Positions 43,755 through 56,490 are shown, counted from the first letter of the stretch. The stretch is 64,000 nucleotides of DNA from Mycolicibacterium goodii (GCF_001187505.1 NZ_CP012150.1:4650001-4714000); one strand, 5' to 3'. The notes: generated from the letters alone by a model not told the origin. Numbers and translations: made by a program.

Positions 43755-44506
43755 TTAATGACGATTCTCGGTGGGTCGCGGTGAATCGGCGCAATCCGGT
43801 GGGATTTCGCCGATCGCGCCGGTCGGTGCGTCGCGTGCTGCGGGGTGCGACGCATCGCGTCGCGCAGGTCGTCGTCGAGGGTGGTGCGCACCAGCGCGGC
43901 CGCCAGTCGGGCGGTGTGCTGCCCGGCGAGTTCGTCCAGGGCCTTCGGGTCGCCGGGCAAACCGAGGTCGCGCGCGGCCGAGAGGGTGCGCTCGTCGAAG
44001 AACGGTCGCACCCACGTCCAGGTGTCCTGCACCTCGCGCAGGAAGATGTCGACGCCGGTGTCGCCGATTCCCTTGAACTCCTTGAGCAATCGTCGTGCCG
44101 CACCGATGTCGCCGTCGGCCTCGGCCGCGAGCCGGCGCAGGTCGCCGCCGTAGCGGTCGGTCACCATGGTGGCCATCTCGGTCAGCCGGGTCGCCGAACT
44201 CTCGTCGTACCGGACGTAGTGGGCGCGGCCGAACGCCTCGATCAGTGCCCGACGTTCGGCGTCGAGCACGGCCGACGGGGTGCGCAGGCCGCTGCGGAAC
44301 AGCTCGCGCGCGGCGGCCGTGGCCAGGCCCGCGTCGATCGGCTTGCTGGCGAGCATGCACAGCACCAGCAGCTCGAACAGCGGCATCGGTTTGTCGGCCA
44401 AGTTGATGCCTGCCTCGTCGGCATAGGTGGTGCCCGCGGTGCGCAGCAGCCGCCGCACGGTGTCTTTCCGGCTGTCTTTCCGGGTGTCCTTCTTGGCGTC
44501 GCTCAT
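43755..44506 (-). CDS. HhH-GPD (endonuclease III-like) protein with missing stop codon
   Basis: From ATG 44506 the frame encodes a Lys/Asp-rich leader (MSDAKKDTRKDSRKD) and an HhH-GPD glycosylase-like domain with MPLFELLVLCMLASKPID, the hairpin-helix-hairpin LLKEFKGIGDTGVDIF and a final WTWVRPFFDERTL. The iron-sulfur Cys cluster of Nth is absent, so a DNA-glycosylase activity is only inferred. The conserved part ends near 43868. No stop follows in frame until 43040, inside the oxygenase gene; the other two frames stop at 43755 and 43750. The annotated 3' end is therefore approximate and a frameshift is suspected. Confidence 0.6.
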
Positions 44507-44554
44507 GTCTGCGCGTACCCGGTGGGCACGCCGCGAAACGCGGCCGCCCCCTGC

Positions 44555-44613
44555 CGAGCAAGACCTTCCGAGCGTGCCTGCCTCGCAAGACCTGCCGAGC
44601 GGGCGTGTCTGCC
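44555..44613. repeat. Imperfect 27-bp direct repeat
   Basis: GCAAGACCTTCCGAGCG begins at 44558 and GCAAGACCTGCCGAGCG at 44585, a 27-bp period, with further GAGCAAGAT/GAGCAGGAT words to 44700. It lies in the roughly 210-bp gap between the HhH-GPD and CycA genes; no gene is seen there. Confidence 0.5.
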
Positions 44614-44715
44614 CCACGCCACGCCGCCGAACAGCAGCAGGCGGCGCACGCTCGATCGCCACGAGCGTGACGGTGCTGCGAGCAGGCCGAGCAAGATCGA
44701 GCAGGATCGAACGGG

Positions 44716-46206
44716 TCAGTCCGAGGATTCCAGCTCCGCGCGGAACGCGGCCTCGCGCGCCAGGTGGCCGGGACGCCTGCGCAGCACCGCCCACGCGATG
44801 CCCAGCACGATGAACCAGACCGGCGTCACCAGCAGTGCCTGCAGCGTGTCGGCCTTCTGCGTGAAGGCCCACACCAGGAACACGAAGAACGCCAGCACCA
44901 CCCAGCACATCACCACCCCGCCCGGCATCTTGAACACCGACGCGGCGTGCAGGTGCCGACGGCGTCGGCGGTACACCAGGTAGCTGCTCAGGATGATCGT
45001 CCAGACGAACATGAAGCACAGCGACGAGATGGTCGTCACCAGGGTGAAGGCCTCGATGATCGAATCTCCGAGCGCGATTATCACCACACCCGACAGCAGG
45101 AACACACCGGACAGGAACAGCGCGTTGGCCGGCACCCGCCGCGAGGTCAGCCGGGAGAACAGGGCGGGCGCATCGCCCTCGGACGCCAGGCCGTAGACCA
45201 TCCGTGACGTCGAGTAGATGCCGGAGTTCGCCGACGACGCCGCCGAGGTGAGGACGACGAAGTTGACCACCGACGCAGCGATTCCCAGCCCGGCGAGGCT
45301 GAACATCGCGACGAACGGGCTGTGGTCGGGGCTGATCGAGCGCCACGGGGTGACGGCGATGATGACCGTGAGCGCGACGACGTAGAACAGCATCACCCGC
45401 ACCGGGATCGAGTTGATGGCCCGCGGCAGGTTGCGTTCGGGGTTCTTGGTCTCCGCCGCCGCGGTGCCCACCAGTTCGATCCCGACGAACGCGAACGTCG
45501 CGATCTGGAAACCGGCCACGAAGCCCATCGGGCCGGTGGGGAAGAACCCGCCGTCGTTCCACAGGTTGGCGAAGCTCGCCTGCGCGCCGCCGGGCGCGGT
45601 GAAGTGGCTGAACACCATCACCAGGCCGACGACGATGAGCGCGAGGATCGCGATGATCTTGATCAGGGCGAACCAGAACTCGGTCTCGCCGAAGGCCTTC
45701 ACGGTGGGCAGGTTCAGCGTGATCAGCACGACGACCGTGACCAGCGCCGGTATCCACAGCGGGATGTCGGCCCACCAGTACGTCACATAGCCGGCGATCG
45801 CGACCACATCGGCCACGCCCGTGACGATCCAGCAGAACCAGTAGGTCCAGCCGGTGAAGAAGCCGGCCCACGGGCCGAGCAGGTCGGCCGCGAAATCGGC
45901 GAACGACTTGTAGTGCAGGTTGGACAGCAGCAGCTCGCCCATGGCCCGCATCACGAAGAAGAGCATGAAGCCGATGATCATGTAGACGAAGATCACCGAG
46001 GGCCCGGCCAGCGACACGGTCTTGCCCGACCCCATGAACAGGCCGGTCCCGATCGCCCCGCCGATCGCGATGAGCTGGATGTGACGGTTCGACAGCTGGC
46101 GGGAAAGGTGCTGGGACCCCGGCACAGGCCCGGACCCCGGCCCTGACCCCGGCCCGGACCCGGACGACACCTCGGCTGCTTGTTCGTACGGCGCTTTCTC
46201 AGACAT
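44716..46206 (-). CDS. cycA: APC-family amino-acid permease, CycA-like (D-serine/D-alanine/glycine)
   Basis: This 496-residue inner-membrane symporter has 12 hydrophobic segments. After a flexible GSGPGSGP leader come the amino-acid-permease motif RHIQLIAIGGAIGTGLFMGSG and, later, FVGIELVGTAAAETKNPERNLPRAI. It closely resembles CycA/AAT permeases, which in mycobacteria take up D-serine, D-alanine, glycine and D-cycloserine. The exact substrate is inferred. It is 158 bp downstream of lon on the same strand, with a long hairpin in the gap. Confidence 0.87.
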   Translation of the reverse strand: MSEKAPYEQAAEVSSGSGPGSGPGSGPVPGSQHLSRQLSNRHIQLIAIGGAIGTGLFMGSGKTVSLAGPSVIFVYMIIGFMLFFVMRAMGELLLSNLHYKSFADFAADLLGPWAGFFTGWTYWFCWIVTGVADVVAIAGYVTYWWADIPLWIPALVTVVVLITLNLPTVKAFGETEFWFALIKIIAILALIVVGLVMVFSHFTAPGGAQASFANLWNDGGFFPTGPMGFVAGFQIATFAFVGIELVGTAAAETKNPERNLPRAINSIPVRVMLFYVVALTVIIAVTPWRSISPDHSPFVAMFSLAGLGIAASVVNFVVLTSAASSANSGIYSTSRMVYGLASEGDAPALFSRLTSRRVPANALFLSGVFLLSGVVIIALGDSIIEAFTLVTTISSLCFMFVWTIILSSYLVYRRRRRHLHAASVFKMPGGVVMCWVVLAFFVFLVWAFTQKADTLQALLVTPVWFIVLGIAWAVLRRRPGHLAREAAFRAELESSD

Positions 46207-46268
46207 CGCCTTCGAGCTTTTCAGGCCACGCTCGGGCGGTTCCTGTGGGGTTGTCCTCAGCGGGCCGG

Positions 46269-46334
46269 CTCGCCGTGCGTAACGCCATGGCGGAAAATCG
46301 CGCTCGGGAGCGCCACTGCGTTACGCGCGGCGAG
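46269..46334. terminator. Long hairpin between lon and cycA
   Basis: CTCGCCGTGCGTAACGC (46269-46285) pairs with GCGTTACGCGCGGCGAG (46318-46334) over 17 positions with one G-T wobble. Five further inner pairs follow, leaving a loop of about 17 nt. It lacks a T-run, so it could terminate lon, stabilise its mRNA end or control cycA. Confidence 0.6.
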
Positions 46335-46364
46335 GCCGGACCGCCCCAGACCGCTCTGGAACCG

Positions 46365-48701
<2,337 letters not shown>

Positions 48702-48861
48702 CAAACCTCCAAAGTTCAGTCTGATGCGCTCAACCTTGATGTGGGGGGATTTGTTCCTGCGGCGGTATCGCCGAGAGCGGAATGCGGGCAAGGAACTGCC
48801 AGGTGGCTGTGAAGGTCGCCCGCGGCGGAATAGCGCGGCCGGCCGGCCGGTCGTAGCGCTC

Positions 48862-49800
48862 ATGAGCAGAGCAGTGCAGTTCGACGCGTACGGGGATATC
48901 GAGGTGCTCGCGGTGCGTGAGGTGCCGCGTCCGGTCCCGGCCGAGGGTGAGGTCCTGGTCCGGGTGCGGGCCGCGGGAATCAACCCCGGCGAGGCCATGA
49001 TCAGGTTCGGGTTGTTGCACGACCGGTACCCGGCGACCTTCCCGTCCGGGCAGGGCAGCGACCTCGCGGGGGTGGTGGCCGAACTCGGCCCCGGCGTCAC
49101 CGGTGTCGACGTCGGGGACGAGGTGATCGGGTTCTCGCTGCGCCGGTCCAGCCACGCCGAGTATGTCTCGGTGCCGGTGACGCAGCTCACCGCGAAACCG
49201 CCCGCGGTTTCCTGGGAGGTCGCCGGATCCCTGTTCGTCGCGGGCACCACCGCGTACGCGGCGGTGAATGCCGTTCGGCCCGGACCCGGTGACGTCGCCG
49301 CGGTCTCCGCGGCGGCCGGTGGTGTCGGAACCATCGCGGTACAGCTCGCCGCGCGCGCCGGCGCCACGGTCCTCGGTATCGCCGGGCCCGCCAACCACGG
49401 TTGGCTCACCGACCACGGGGTGATCCCGGTCGACTACGCCACGCCGAGCACCGACGGTCTGGCCGACCGGCTGCGCGCGGCCTCACCCACCGGACGCGTC
49501 GATGCCTTCCTGGATTTCTTCGGCAACGGCTATGTGGCGCTTGCGGTTGACGAACTCGGGGTAAACCCCGAACGGGTCGACACCATCATCGATTTCGCGG
49601 CCGTCGAAACGTTCGGCGTGCAGGCGGTGGGAAGCGCCGCGGCAGCCGAGATCTCGGTCGTCGCCGAACTGGCCGAGCTGGTCGCCGACGGCGACCTCGA
49701 GGTGCCCATCGGCGGGGTGTTCCCCATCTCCGAGGTGCGCGCCGCGTACACCGAACTCGAAAAGCGCCACACCAGAGGGAAATTGGTGCTGCGGCCGTGA
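48862..49800 (+). CDS. Zinc-independent MDR quinone oxidoreductase
   Basis: This 312-residue MDR protein of the QOR family starts at ATG 48862. The N-domain has AAGINPGEAMIRFG and SGQGSDLAGVVAELGPGV; the cofactor motif is AAAGGVGTIAVQLAARAGA (AxxGGVG). No zinc-ligand Cys/His pattern is present. It probably reduces quinones or enones with NADPH. It is divergent from lon and ends 66 bp before the convergent antigen 85 gene. Confidence 0.88.
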   Translation: MSRAVQFDAYGDIEVLAVREVPRPVPAEGEVLVRVRAAGINPGEAMIRFGLLHDRYPATFPSGQGSDLAGVVAELGPGVTGVDVGDEVIGFSLRRSSHAEYVSVPVTQLTAKPPAVSWEVAGSLFVAGTTAYAAVNAVRPGPGDVAAVSAAAGGVGTIAVQLAARAGATVLGIAGPANHGWLTDHGVIPVDYATPSTDGLADRLRAASPTGRVDAFLDFFGNGYVALAVDELGVNPERVDTIIDFAAVETFGVQAVGSAAAAEISVVAELAELVADGDLEVPIGGVFPISEVRAAYTELEKRHTRGKLVLRP

Positions 49801-49815
49801 GCTGACCCACACAGG

Positions 49816-49854
49816 CAGGGAGCCTGCCGTCGGGGGGTAACGGCAGGCTCCCTG
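49816..49854. terminator. Bidirectional terminator between quinone oxidoreductase and antigen 85 genes
   Basis: CAGGGAGCCTGCCG (49816-49829) and CGGCAGGCTCCCTG (49841-49854) are exact complements with an 11-nt loop, placed between two convergent stops. Confidence 0.85.
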
Positions 49855-49866
49855 GGTGGGTGGTTT

Positions 49867-50949
<1,083 letters not shown>

Positions 50950-50957
50950 TCACTTCA

Positions 50958-50972
50958 GTCACACGCGTAACA
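50958..50972 (+). promoter_or_regulatory. MtrA-like box upstream of the antigen 85 gene
   Basis: GTCACACGCGTAACA shares 13 of 15 bases with the box before apa (11963-11977). It lies about 85 bp upstream of the start codon, oriented away from the gene. In M. tuberculosis MtrA is known to bind the fbpB promoter. Confidence 0.45.
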
Positions 50973-51082
50973 ACGCCGGACGGGCAGATCGCGGTTGGGC
51001 AACGATTGGGAGTCGGCACCGACACAGCCCCGAGACCATCCGGTGACATTGAAGGGGATGGGCCAGAGGTACTGCGGCGCAA

Positions 51083-52477
51083 CTACTTCGAGGTCAACGC
51101 CTGCCGCGCCGCGGTGCGGCGGTCGTCGATGATCCGGCTCAACTCGAGCATCAGCAACGGATTGCTGGCCACGAGTTCCTCCAGGAACTCCCGCCCGATC
51201 TGCAGCACCGTGGTCTCGGTCAGCGCGTGCGCGGACGCCAGCGCGCCCTCCCGGGTCAGGGCGGTCTGCCCGAGGAAGTCACCCTCGGTGAGGGTGCGCA
51301 CCGGGACGACGACATCGTCCTGGCCGGTCACGTTCACCACGACCTGCCCCGCGACGATGAAGCTCATCTGCGCAGGCACCTCGCCGGCCTGCTGGATCAG
51401 CTCGTCGGCGCCGAACCGGGCCAGCACGGCGTGGTTGAGCACGTCCTGTTGTTCGGTGTGGCTCAACCGCAGGGTGGGCGCCATCTGCCGCACGGCCCTG
51501 ATCAGCCGCTCCGGTGTGTTGAAATCGTCTGCGGCCCCGTCGAGGTGCAGCTCGGCCCGGCGCGCGGCGTACCAGACCCAACGCAGGAATGTCGCCCGTG
51601 CCGCGGTGTCGTCGGCGGGCGTGCGCAGCGGGATCGACGTCTTGTACTCGGCTCCGCCGAGCGGGATGGCCTTCGGTGCGGCGCCGGCGCGGCGCTGCGG
51701 CAATCGCATGGCGATATCGGTGAGCAACGCGCACACCACATCCGGTGGGTCCGACGCGTCGAAGGTGGTGGTGACCGACAGCGAGTGCGCGGATTCCGGG
51801 CGGCTCAGGTTGGTGAACGACGCACCGGCCAGCACCGAGTTGGGCATGATCTGCAGCCCACCACCGGTGTCGATGTGCGTTGCGCGCCAGTTGACCTCGA
51901 CGACGCGCCCGCGCGCCGACGGGGTGTCCAGCCAGTCGCCGAGCTGGAACGGCTGCTCGAACAGCAGCAACAGCCCCGAGATGATCTGGCCGACGGCGTT
52001 CTGCAGTGCCAGGCCCAGCACGATCGACGTCACGCCCAACGCGGTGAACAGGCCGCCAACGTTGGCGCCCCACACGTACGCCATGATCATGCCGACACCG
52101 ACGGCGATCAGCGCGAACCGGGCCACGTCCAGGAAGATCGACGGGATCCGCTTGCGCCAGCTGCCTTCCGGTGCGCCCTGGAACAACGTCGCGTTGAGCC
52201 CGGACAGCAGCAGGATCATGACGACGAAACCGAACCCGGTGGCCACGATCCGCACGGGCGTGGCCTCGGCGGAGATCTCGCTGCCCTTGACGAGCAGGAT
52301 CAGCAGCGCGCCGAGCGGCAGGATGTAATTGCGCAGTAGGCCGACCGGACGCGCCAGATAACTGCCCCGCCGGACCATGGTGTTGTGCAGCTCGGTCAGC
52401 AGCACCAGGCCGATGGGCAGCCCGACCGCGACGCCGAGCGCCCAGTAGAACCAGTCGGCTTCCAGGACGCTTCTCAT
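51083..52477 (-). CDS. MscS-type channel with C-terminal cyclic-nucleotide-binding-like domain (Rv2434c-like)
   Basis: The product is 464 residues from ATG 52477 (MRSVLEADWFYWAL). Four to five membrane segments are followed by the MscS pore/beta region (TALGVTSIVLGLALQNAVGQIISG). The cytoplasmic part has LGDWLDTPSARGRVVEVNW and IMPNSVL, and the C-terminus (about 345-455) is a cNMP-binding fold. The phosphate cassette reads EGDFLGQTALTREGALASAHAL, with Gln and Ala in place of the usual Glu and Arg. The start overlaps the stop of the upstream cyclase-like gene by 4 bp. Confidence 0.88.
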   Translation of the reverse strand: MRSVLEADWFYWALGVAVGLPIGLVLLTELHNTMVRRGSYLARPVGLLRNYILPLGALLILLVKGSEISAEATPVRIVATGFGFVVMILLLSGLNATLFQGAPEGSWRKRIPSIFLDVARFALIAVGVGMIMAYVWGANVGGLFTALGVTSIVLGLALQNAVGQIISGLLLLFEQPFQLGDWLDTPSARGRVVEVNWRATHIDTGGGLQIMPNSVLAGASFTNLSRPESAHSLSVTTTFDASDPPDVVCALLTDIAMRLPQRRAGAAPKAIPLGGAEYKTSIPLRTPADDTAARATFLRWVWYAARRAELHLDGAADDFNTPERLIRAVRQMAPTLRLSHTEQQDVLNHAVLARFGADELIQQAGEVPAQMSFIVAGQVVVNVTGQDDVVVPVRTLTEGDFLGQTALTREGALASAHALTETTVLQIGREFLEELVASNPLLMLELSRIIDDRRTAARQALTSK

Positions 52478-54642
52478 GCGTGGCGCTCCGAGAGCCGCCA
52501 GATCGGCCGTTCGGTCCCGTCGACGGTGACCGTGCCTGCCGCGGTGAACTGGCGGATGTCCCTGGTGGCCTCGTGCACCTGATCGGTGACGTACACCCCG
52601 GCCTGCGGCATACCGCGCTGCACCTGGTAGGCCAGGTCCACCGCGGAACCCCACATGTCGTAGGCCAGGCTGGTGCGGCCGACCAGACCGCTGCTGACGG
52701 TGCCGGTGTCGACGCCGGCCCGCAGGCGCAGGTCGTAACCGGTCTCATTGCGGAACCGGTCGACGATGCGCTGCATCTCGAGTGCGAAATCGACTGTCCG
52801 GCGCACATTGTCGAGCCGCGGCACGGTCAGGCCGCAGCTGGCCAGATAGCCGTTGCGCAGCGTGCGTACGCGCTCGACCCCGAGGCTCTCGGCGGCCGCA
52901 TCGAACTGCCGCACGAGTTTGTTGACGATCGCGAGGTGCTCGTCGGAACTCATGCCCGCCGACAGGGCGTCGAGGCCCATGAGGTCGGCGAACAGCACCG
53001 TGACATTCTGGTGGTCCTGTGCGATGGTCTCCTCGCCCTCGCGGTACCGGGCCACCACCGGTTCTGGCATCAACGACAGCAGCAGGCGGTCGTTCTCCTT
53101 GCGCTGTTCTTCGATGAGGTCCTCCTTGATTCGGAGGTTGCGGCTCATCTCGTTGAATGCCAGTGTCAGATCACCGAATTCGTCGCGCGAGACCACCGGC
53201 AGCGCGATGCCGTAGTCGCCCGCGCTGATCTGCTGGGCGCCGGCCTCCAGGCGGCGGATCGGCCGCACGAACACCCGCGCCAGCAGGATCGCGGCGATGC
53301 ACACCGCGAAGATCATCGCGACGGTCGAGAGCACCAGGGTCCTGGTGAATTTGTTGACCGGTGCGAACGCCTCCGCGGTGTCGATCTTGGCCACCACCGA
53401 CCACTCCAGCCCGCTCAGCTGCAGCGGGGCGTAGGCCTGCAGCGTCTCCTGACCGAGGTAATCGCGCTCGATGATGGAACCGGACTCGCCGTGGCCTGCG
53501 AGTTTGGAGGCCTCGTTGTTGACCGGTTGGACCAGCGTGGTGCCGTCGTGCAGGATCGACTTCTCGGCCACCTCCGGGGGTGTGCCCGCCTCGATCACGT
53601 CGGCCTTGAACTGCTGGGCGTTCTCCAGGAACAGCCGCGAATCCGACCGCATGAGCCCGTCGGGCCCCACGAGGTAGGTCTCACCGGTCTTGCCCAGTCC
53701 CGACTCTTCCCATTTGCCGTCCATGGTCATCAACCGGTTGACGACGCTGATGGGGAACTGCAGCGCCAGCACGCCCTCGATGTGGCCGCCACCGCCGATC
53801 GGCGACACCATCCACGCCGTGGGCGTCCCGGACGGCTGGTAGAGGCCGAAGTCGGTGACGGCGACGTAGTCGACGGTGTTCGACCCGAGCGCCGCCTTGT
53901 AGGCCTCGGACAGTTCGCCGCCCTTGTAGGGACCGGTGTAGATGTTCGTGCCGAGATCGGCTCCCTTGTAGGCGCTGTAGACGACGTTGCCCCTGGTGTC
54001 GAGCAACAGCGCGTCATCGAAGCGGAAGCGGGTCACGATCTCGCGGAAGAAATCGTTGAAGCGGGCGTTGGCCGCCGACCACGGGCTGCCGTCGCCCGCG
54101 TCGTCGTTGGCGATCGATTTCTCCCAGTCGTCGAACGGAGCGGTGTAATAGGCCTGCAGGTATTTCTGCGGGTTGGACACCGGCAGCAGCGCCTCGACGT
54201 CGATCCGGTTGCCGTCGGAATTGTCGGTGTGCGCGGCAAACTGGCTCTGGTACCAGTCGGTGATGGCCTTCTGCTGTGCCGGGTTGATGGTGGCGTCGTC
54301 GAGCTGATCGAACCCGGCGGTGAATGCGCGGGCCGCCTCGATCGCCGTGGTGCCCCTGGTGTAAATCACCAGGGAATTGCGGAAATTCCGGAATTGTGTT
54401 TCCAGTTGCCGCGCCTGCGCGGTGCGGATCTCGGTGAGGCGGTCGAAGACCGAATCCCGCAGCGAGCTCCGTCCGGATTGGTATCCGATGAAGCCGACGA
54501 CGGCCGCCGACGCCACGCTGGTGACCAACAACATCGCCAACAATTTGGACTGGATACTGATGCGGGACAGCACGCGCCGCCGCGGCATTCGTGAATGTGT
54601 GGCCGACTCGGTAGATAACGTCGGCTCAGAAGTTGTTGTCAT
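52474..54642 (-). CDS. Membrane class III cyclase-like receptor with altered catalytic residues (Rv2435c-like)
   Basis: This 722-residue receptor has TM1 near residues 32-55 and an extracellular dCACHE-type sensor (about 60-425, including ETYLVGPDGLMRSDSRL). TM2 is near 435-457, a HAMP linker follows (PIRRLEAGAQQISAGDYG), and the C-terminus is a class III nucleotidyl cyclase domain (about 540-720). The first metal Asp is present (VLFADLMG). The second lies in RTLRNGYLA, where GD is usual, and the transition-state positions read SAVDLAYQVQ instead of N...R. It may not make cyclic nucleotides. It is coupled to the downstream channel gene. Confidence 0.87.
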   Translation of the reverse strand: MTTTSEPTLSTESATHSRMPRRRVLSRISIQSKLLAMLLVTSVASAAVVGFIGYQSGRSSLRDSVFDRLTEIRTAQARQLETQFRNFRNSLVIYTRGTTAIEAARAFTAGFDQLDDATINPAQQKAITDWYQSQFAAHTDNSDGNRIDVEALLPVSNPQKYLQAYYTAPFDDWEKSIANDDAGDGSPWSAANARFNDFFREIVTRFRFDDALLLDTRGNVVYSAYKGADLGTNIYTGPYKGGELSEAYKAALGSNTVDYVAVTDFGLYQPSGTPTAWMVSPIGGGGHIEGVLALQFPISVVNRLMTMDGKWEESGLGKTGETYLVGPDGLMRSDSRLFLENAQQFKADVIEAGTPPEVAEKSILHDGTTLVQPVNNEASKLAGHGESGSIIERDYLGQETLQAYAPLQLSGLEWSVVAKIDTAEAFAPVNKFTRTLVLSTVAMIFAVCIAAILLARVFVRPIRRLEAGAQQISAGDYGIALPVVSRDEFGDLTLAFNEMSRNLRIKEDLIEEQRKENDRLLLSLMPEPVVARYREGEETIAQDHQNVTVLFADLMGLDALSAGMSSDEHLAIVNKLVRQFDAAAESLGVERVRTLRNGYLASCGLTVPRLDNVRRTVDFALEMQRIVDRFRNETGYDLRLRAGVDTGTVSSGLVGRTSLAYDMWGSAVDLAYQVQRGMPQAGVYVTDQVHEATRDIRQFTAAGTVTVDGTERPIWRLSERHA

Positions 54643-54731
54643 CGGAAAAGAAGATTAGCTGGACCGCTGCTCCGGCAGTTACTTTGTGCCGAAATCGTTG
54701 TCCGGCGCCCCGGTTATGCGATATTTGACCT

Positions 54732-55181
54732 GTGGCCGCCGCCGACGATCCGTTCGATCTGCGCCGTTTCGTCGACGCCCAGCACAACGTTTACCAAACG
54801 GCGCTCGACGAATTGCGGTCCGGCCGGAAACGTAGCCACTGGATCTGGTTCATATTTCCGCAACTTCGCGGTCTGGGCCGCAGCCCGACGGCGCACCATT
54901 ACGGCATAGCGTCACGCGACGAGGCGCTCGCATATCTGCGCCACCCGGTGCTCGGTCCGCGGTTGCGGGAGTGCGCGAAAGTGGTGGCACAGATCGAGGA
55001 CCGTAGCGCCGAGGAGATCTTCGGCAGGCCCGACAATCTCAAGGTCCGCTCGTCGATGACCTTGTTCGCCGAGATCGCCTCGCTCGCAGGTGCCGACGAC
55101 AGCGAGTTCGTCGAGGTGCTCGACCGGCTCTATGGCGGTACACCGGATCCGGCGACACTCGGTCTGCTGGGCCGGATCTGA
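54732..55181 (+). CDS. DUF1810 family protein
   Basis: This 149-residue protein has the DUF1810 signature DPFDLRRFVDAQHNVYQTAL and RKRSHWIWFIFPQLRGLGRS, followed by YGIASRDEALAYLRHPVLG. The structure is mainly helical and the function unknown. It starts at GTG 54732. It is divergent from the cyclase gene with a 89-bp gap and converges on the GH13 gene with a 2-bp gap. Confidence 0.9.
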   Translation: MAAADDPFDLRRFVDAQHNVYQTALDELRSGRKRSHWIWFIFPQLRGLGRSPTAHHYGIASRDEALAYLRHPVLGPRLRECAKVVAQIEDRSAEEIFGRPDNLKVRSSMTLFAEIASLAGADDSEFVEVLDRLYGGTPDPATLGLLGRI

Positions 55182-55183
55182 CC

Positions 55184-56488
55184 TCAGCGCGGCTCGATCA
55201 CGAGCCAGCCGTGCGCCGGCGCCTCGGTGTGGGTGATGTGTTCCTGCGGTGGCGCGCCCGAGCCCGCGACCACGGCACCCGAGGCGATGCCCAGTTCGGG
55301 TAGCGCCAGGCGCAGCGGCGCGTCATCGGTGTTGAGGGCGACCAGCAGCGCACCGGCGTCACCCGAACTGCGGTACACGTACTGGGTGTTCGTCAACAAC
55401 AGCTGGGTCGTCGTCGCCGAGTGCAGCCACGGGTGGCGCCGCCGCAGTCCGATCAGGTACTGGTGCAGCCGCAGCACATCGGCGCCGGGGGCATCGGGAC
55501 CGGGGAGGGCATCGAACTCCGGCCGCACCGCGTCGTCACCGCCGCGGCGTTCCTCCTTGACGCCCTGATAGCCCCATTCGTCACCGGCGTAGACGGTCGG
55601 GACGCCGCCGGTGGTGAACAGGACGACCAGCGCGTGCTCCAGGTGGCGCGGATCGGTCAGCTGACTGGCGATGCGGGTCACGTCGTGGTTGCCGACGAAC
55701 GTCATCGGCACGAAGGTGGACAGGAAGTCGTTGTGCCGCTGCAGTGCCCAGTCGAGTTCGTGGAAGTTGCCGTCGTTGAGGGCGCTCCAGATGGCCTTCC
55801 ACAGCTCGTACTGGGTGACCGAGTCGAACGTCGCCGCGGCGACGGTCGCCGAGTAGTCCCCGTGGATCACCTCGCCGACAAACCACGCGTCGCCGAACTC
55901 GCGGCGCACCAGCGGCAGGACCTGCGCCCAGAACCGGTCCGGGACCGCGTATGCGGCGTCCAGACGCCAGCCGTCGGCACCGCGGCCGAGCCAGTGCCGC
56001 ATCACCTCGGCCGTGTAGTCGACCACCTCCGGGTTGTCGTGGTCGAGCGCGATCAGCTCACCGTGACCCTCGAATGTGTCGAAGTCTCCGTTGCGCCTGC
56101 GGAACCACGCGGCGCTGCCCGGGTCACCCGCGTCGAGGGCCCTCCGGTAGCGGGCGAAATCGGTTCCCACATGGTTGAACACGCCGTCGAGCAGGATCCG
56201 CAGACCGCGCCGGTGCGCTTCGTCGACCAGCCGGTCGAAGTCGGCGTCGTCCCCGAGGCGCGGGTCGATCCGCATGTGGTCGGTGGTGTCGTAGCCGTGG
56301 GTGCGGGAGGCGAACACCGGTCCGAGCGCAAGGCCCGAGGCGCCGAGTTCGACTGCGTGGTCCAGCCATTCGACGATGCGCAGCAGGCGGTGCTGGTCCG
56401 GGCCGGGTGGCGGATCGGCCGGGTGGGCGCCGACGAAACCCAACGGATAGATCTGCCACCAGATGGCGTGGGTGACCCAGTCCGGCAT
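55184..56488 (-). CDS. GH13 alpha-amylase-family glycosidase
   Basis: The product is 434 residues from ATG 56488 (MPDWVTHAIWWQIYPLGF). GH13 conserved regions are in order: DGVFNHVG, GWRLDAAYAV (nucleophile Asp), WFVGEVIHG (acid/base Glu) and FVGNHDVTRI (transition-state Asp). It has no signal peptide, so it acts in the cytosol on maltodextrins or glycogen-type alpha-glucans; the precise specificity is unknown. It lies 2 bp downstream of the deaminase gene on the same strand. Confidence 0.9.
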   Translation of the reverse strand: MPDWVTHAIWWQIYPLGFVGAHPADPPPGPDQHRLLRIVEWLDHAVELGASGLALGPVFASRTHGYDTTDHMRIDPRLGDDADFDRLVDEAHRRGLRILLDGVFNHVGTDFARYRRALDAGDPGSAAWFRRRNGDFDTFEGHGELIALDHDNPEVVDYTAEVMRHWLGRGADGWRLDAAYAVPDRFWAQVLPLVRREFGDAWFVGEVIHGDYSATVAAATFDSVTQYELWKAIWSALNDGNFHELDWALQRHNDFLSTFVPMTFVGNHDVTRIASQLTDPRHLEHALVVLFTTGGVPTVYAGDEWGYQGVKEERRGGDDAVRPEFDALPGPDAPGADVLRLHQYLIGLRRRHPWLHSATTTQLLLTNTQYVYRSSGDAGALLVALNTDDAPLRLALPELGIASGAVVAGSGAPPQEHITHTEAPAHGWLVIEPR

Positions 56489-56490
56489 GG

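Noticed and set aside
48721..48745. TCAACCTTGA upstream of lon as a heat-shock HAIR element
   Set aside because: HAIR requires CTTGAGT-N7-ACTCAAG; this 10-bp palindrome does not match.
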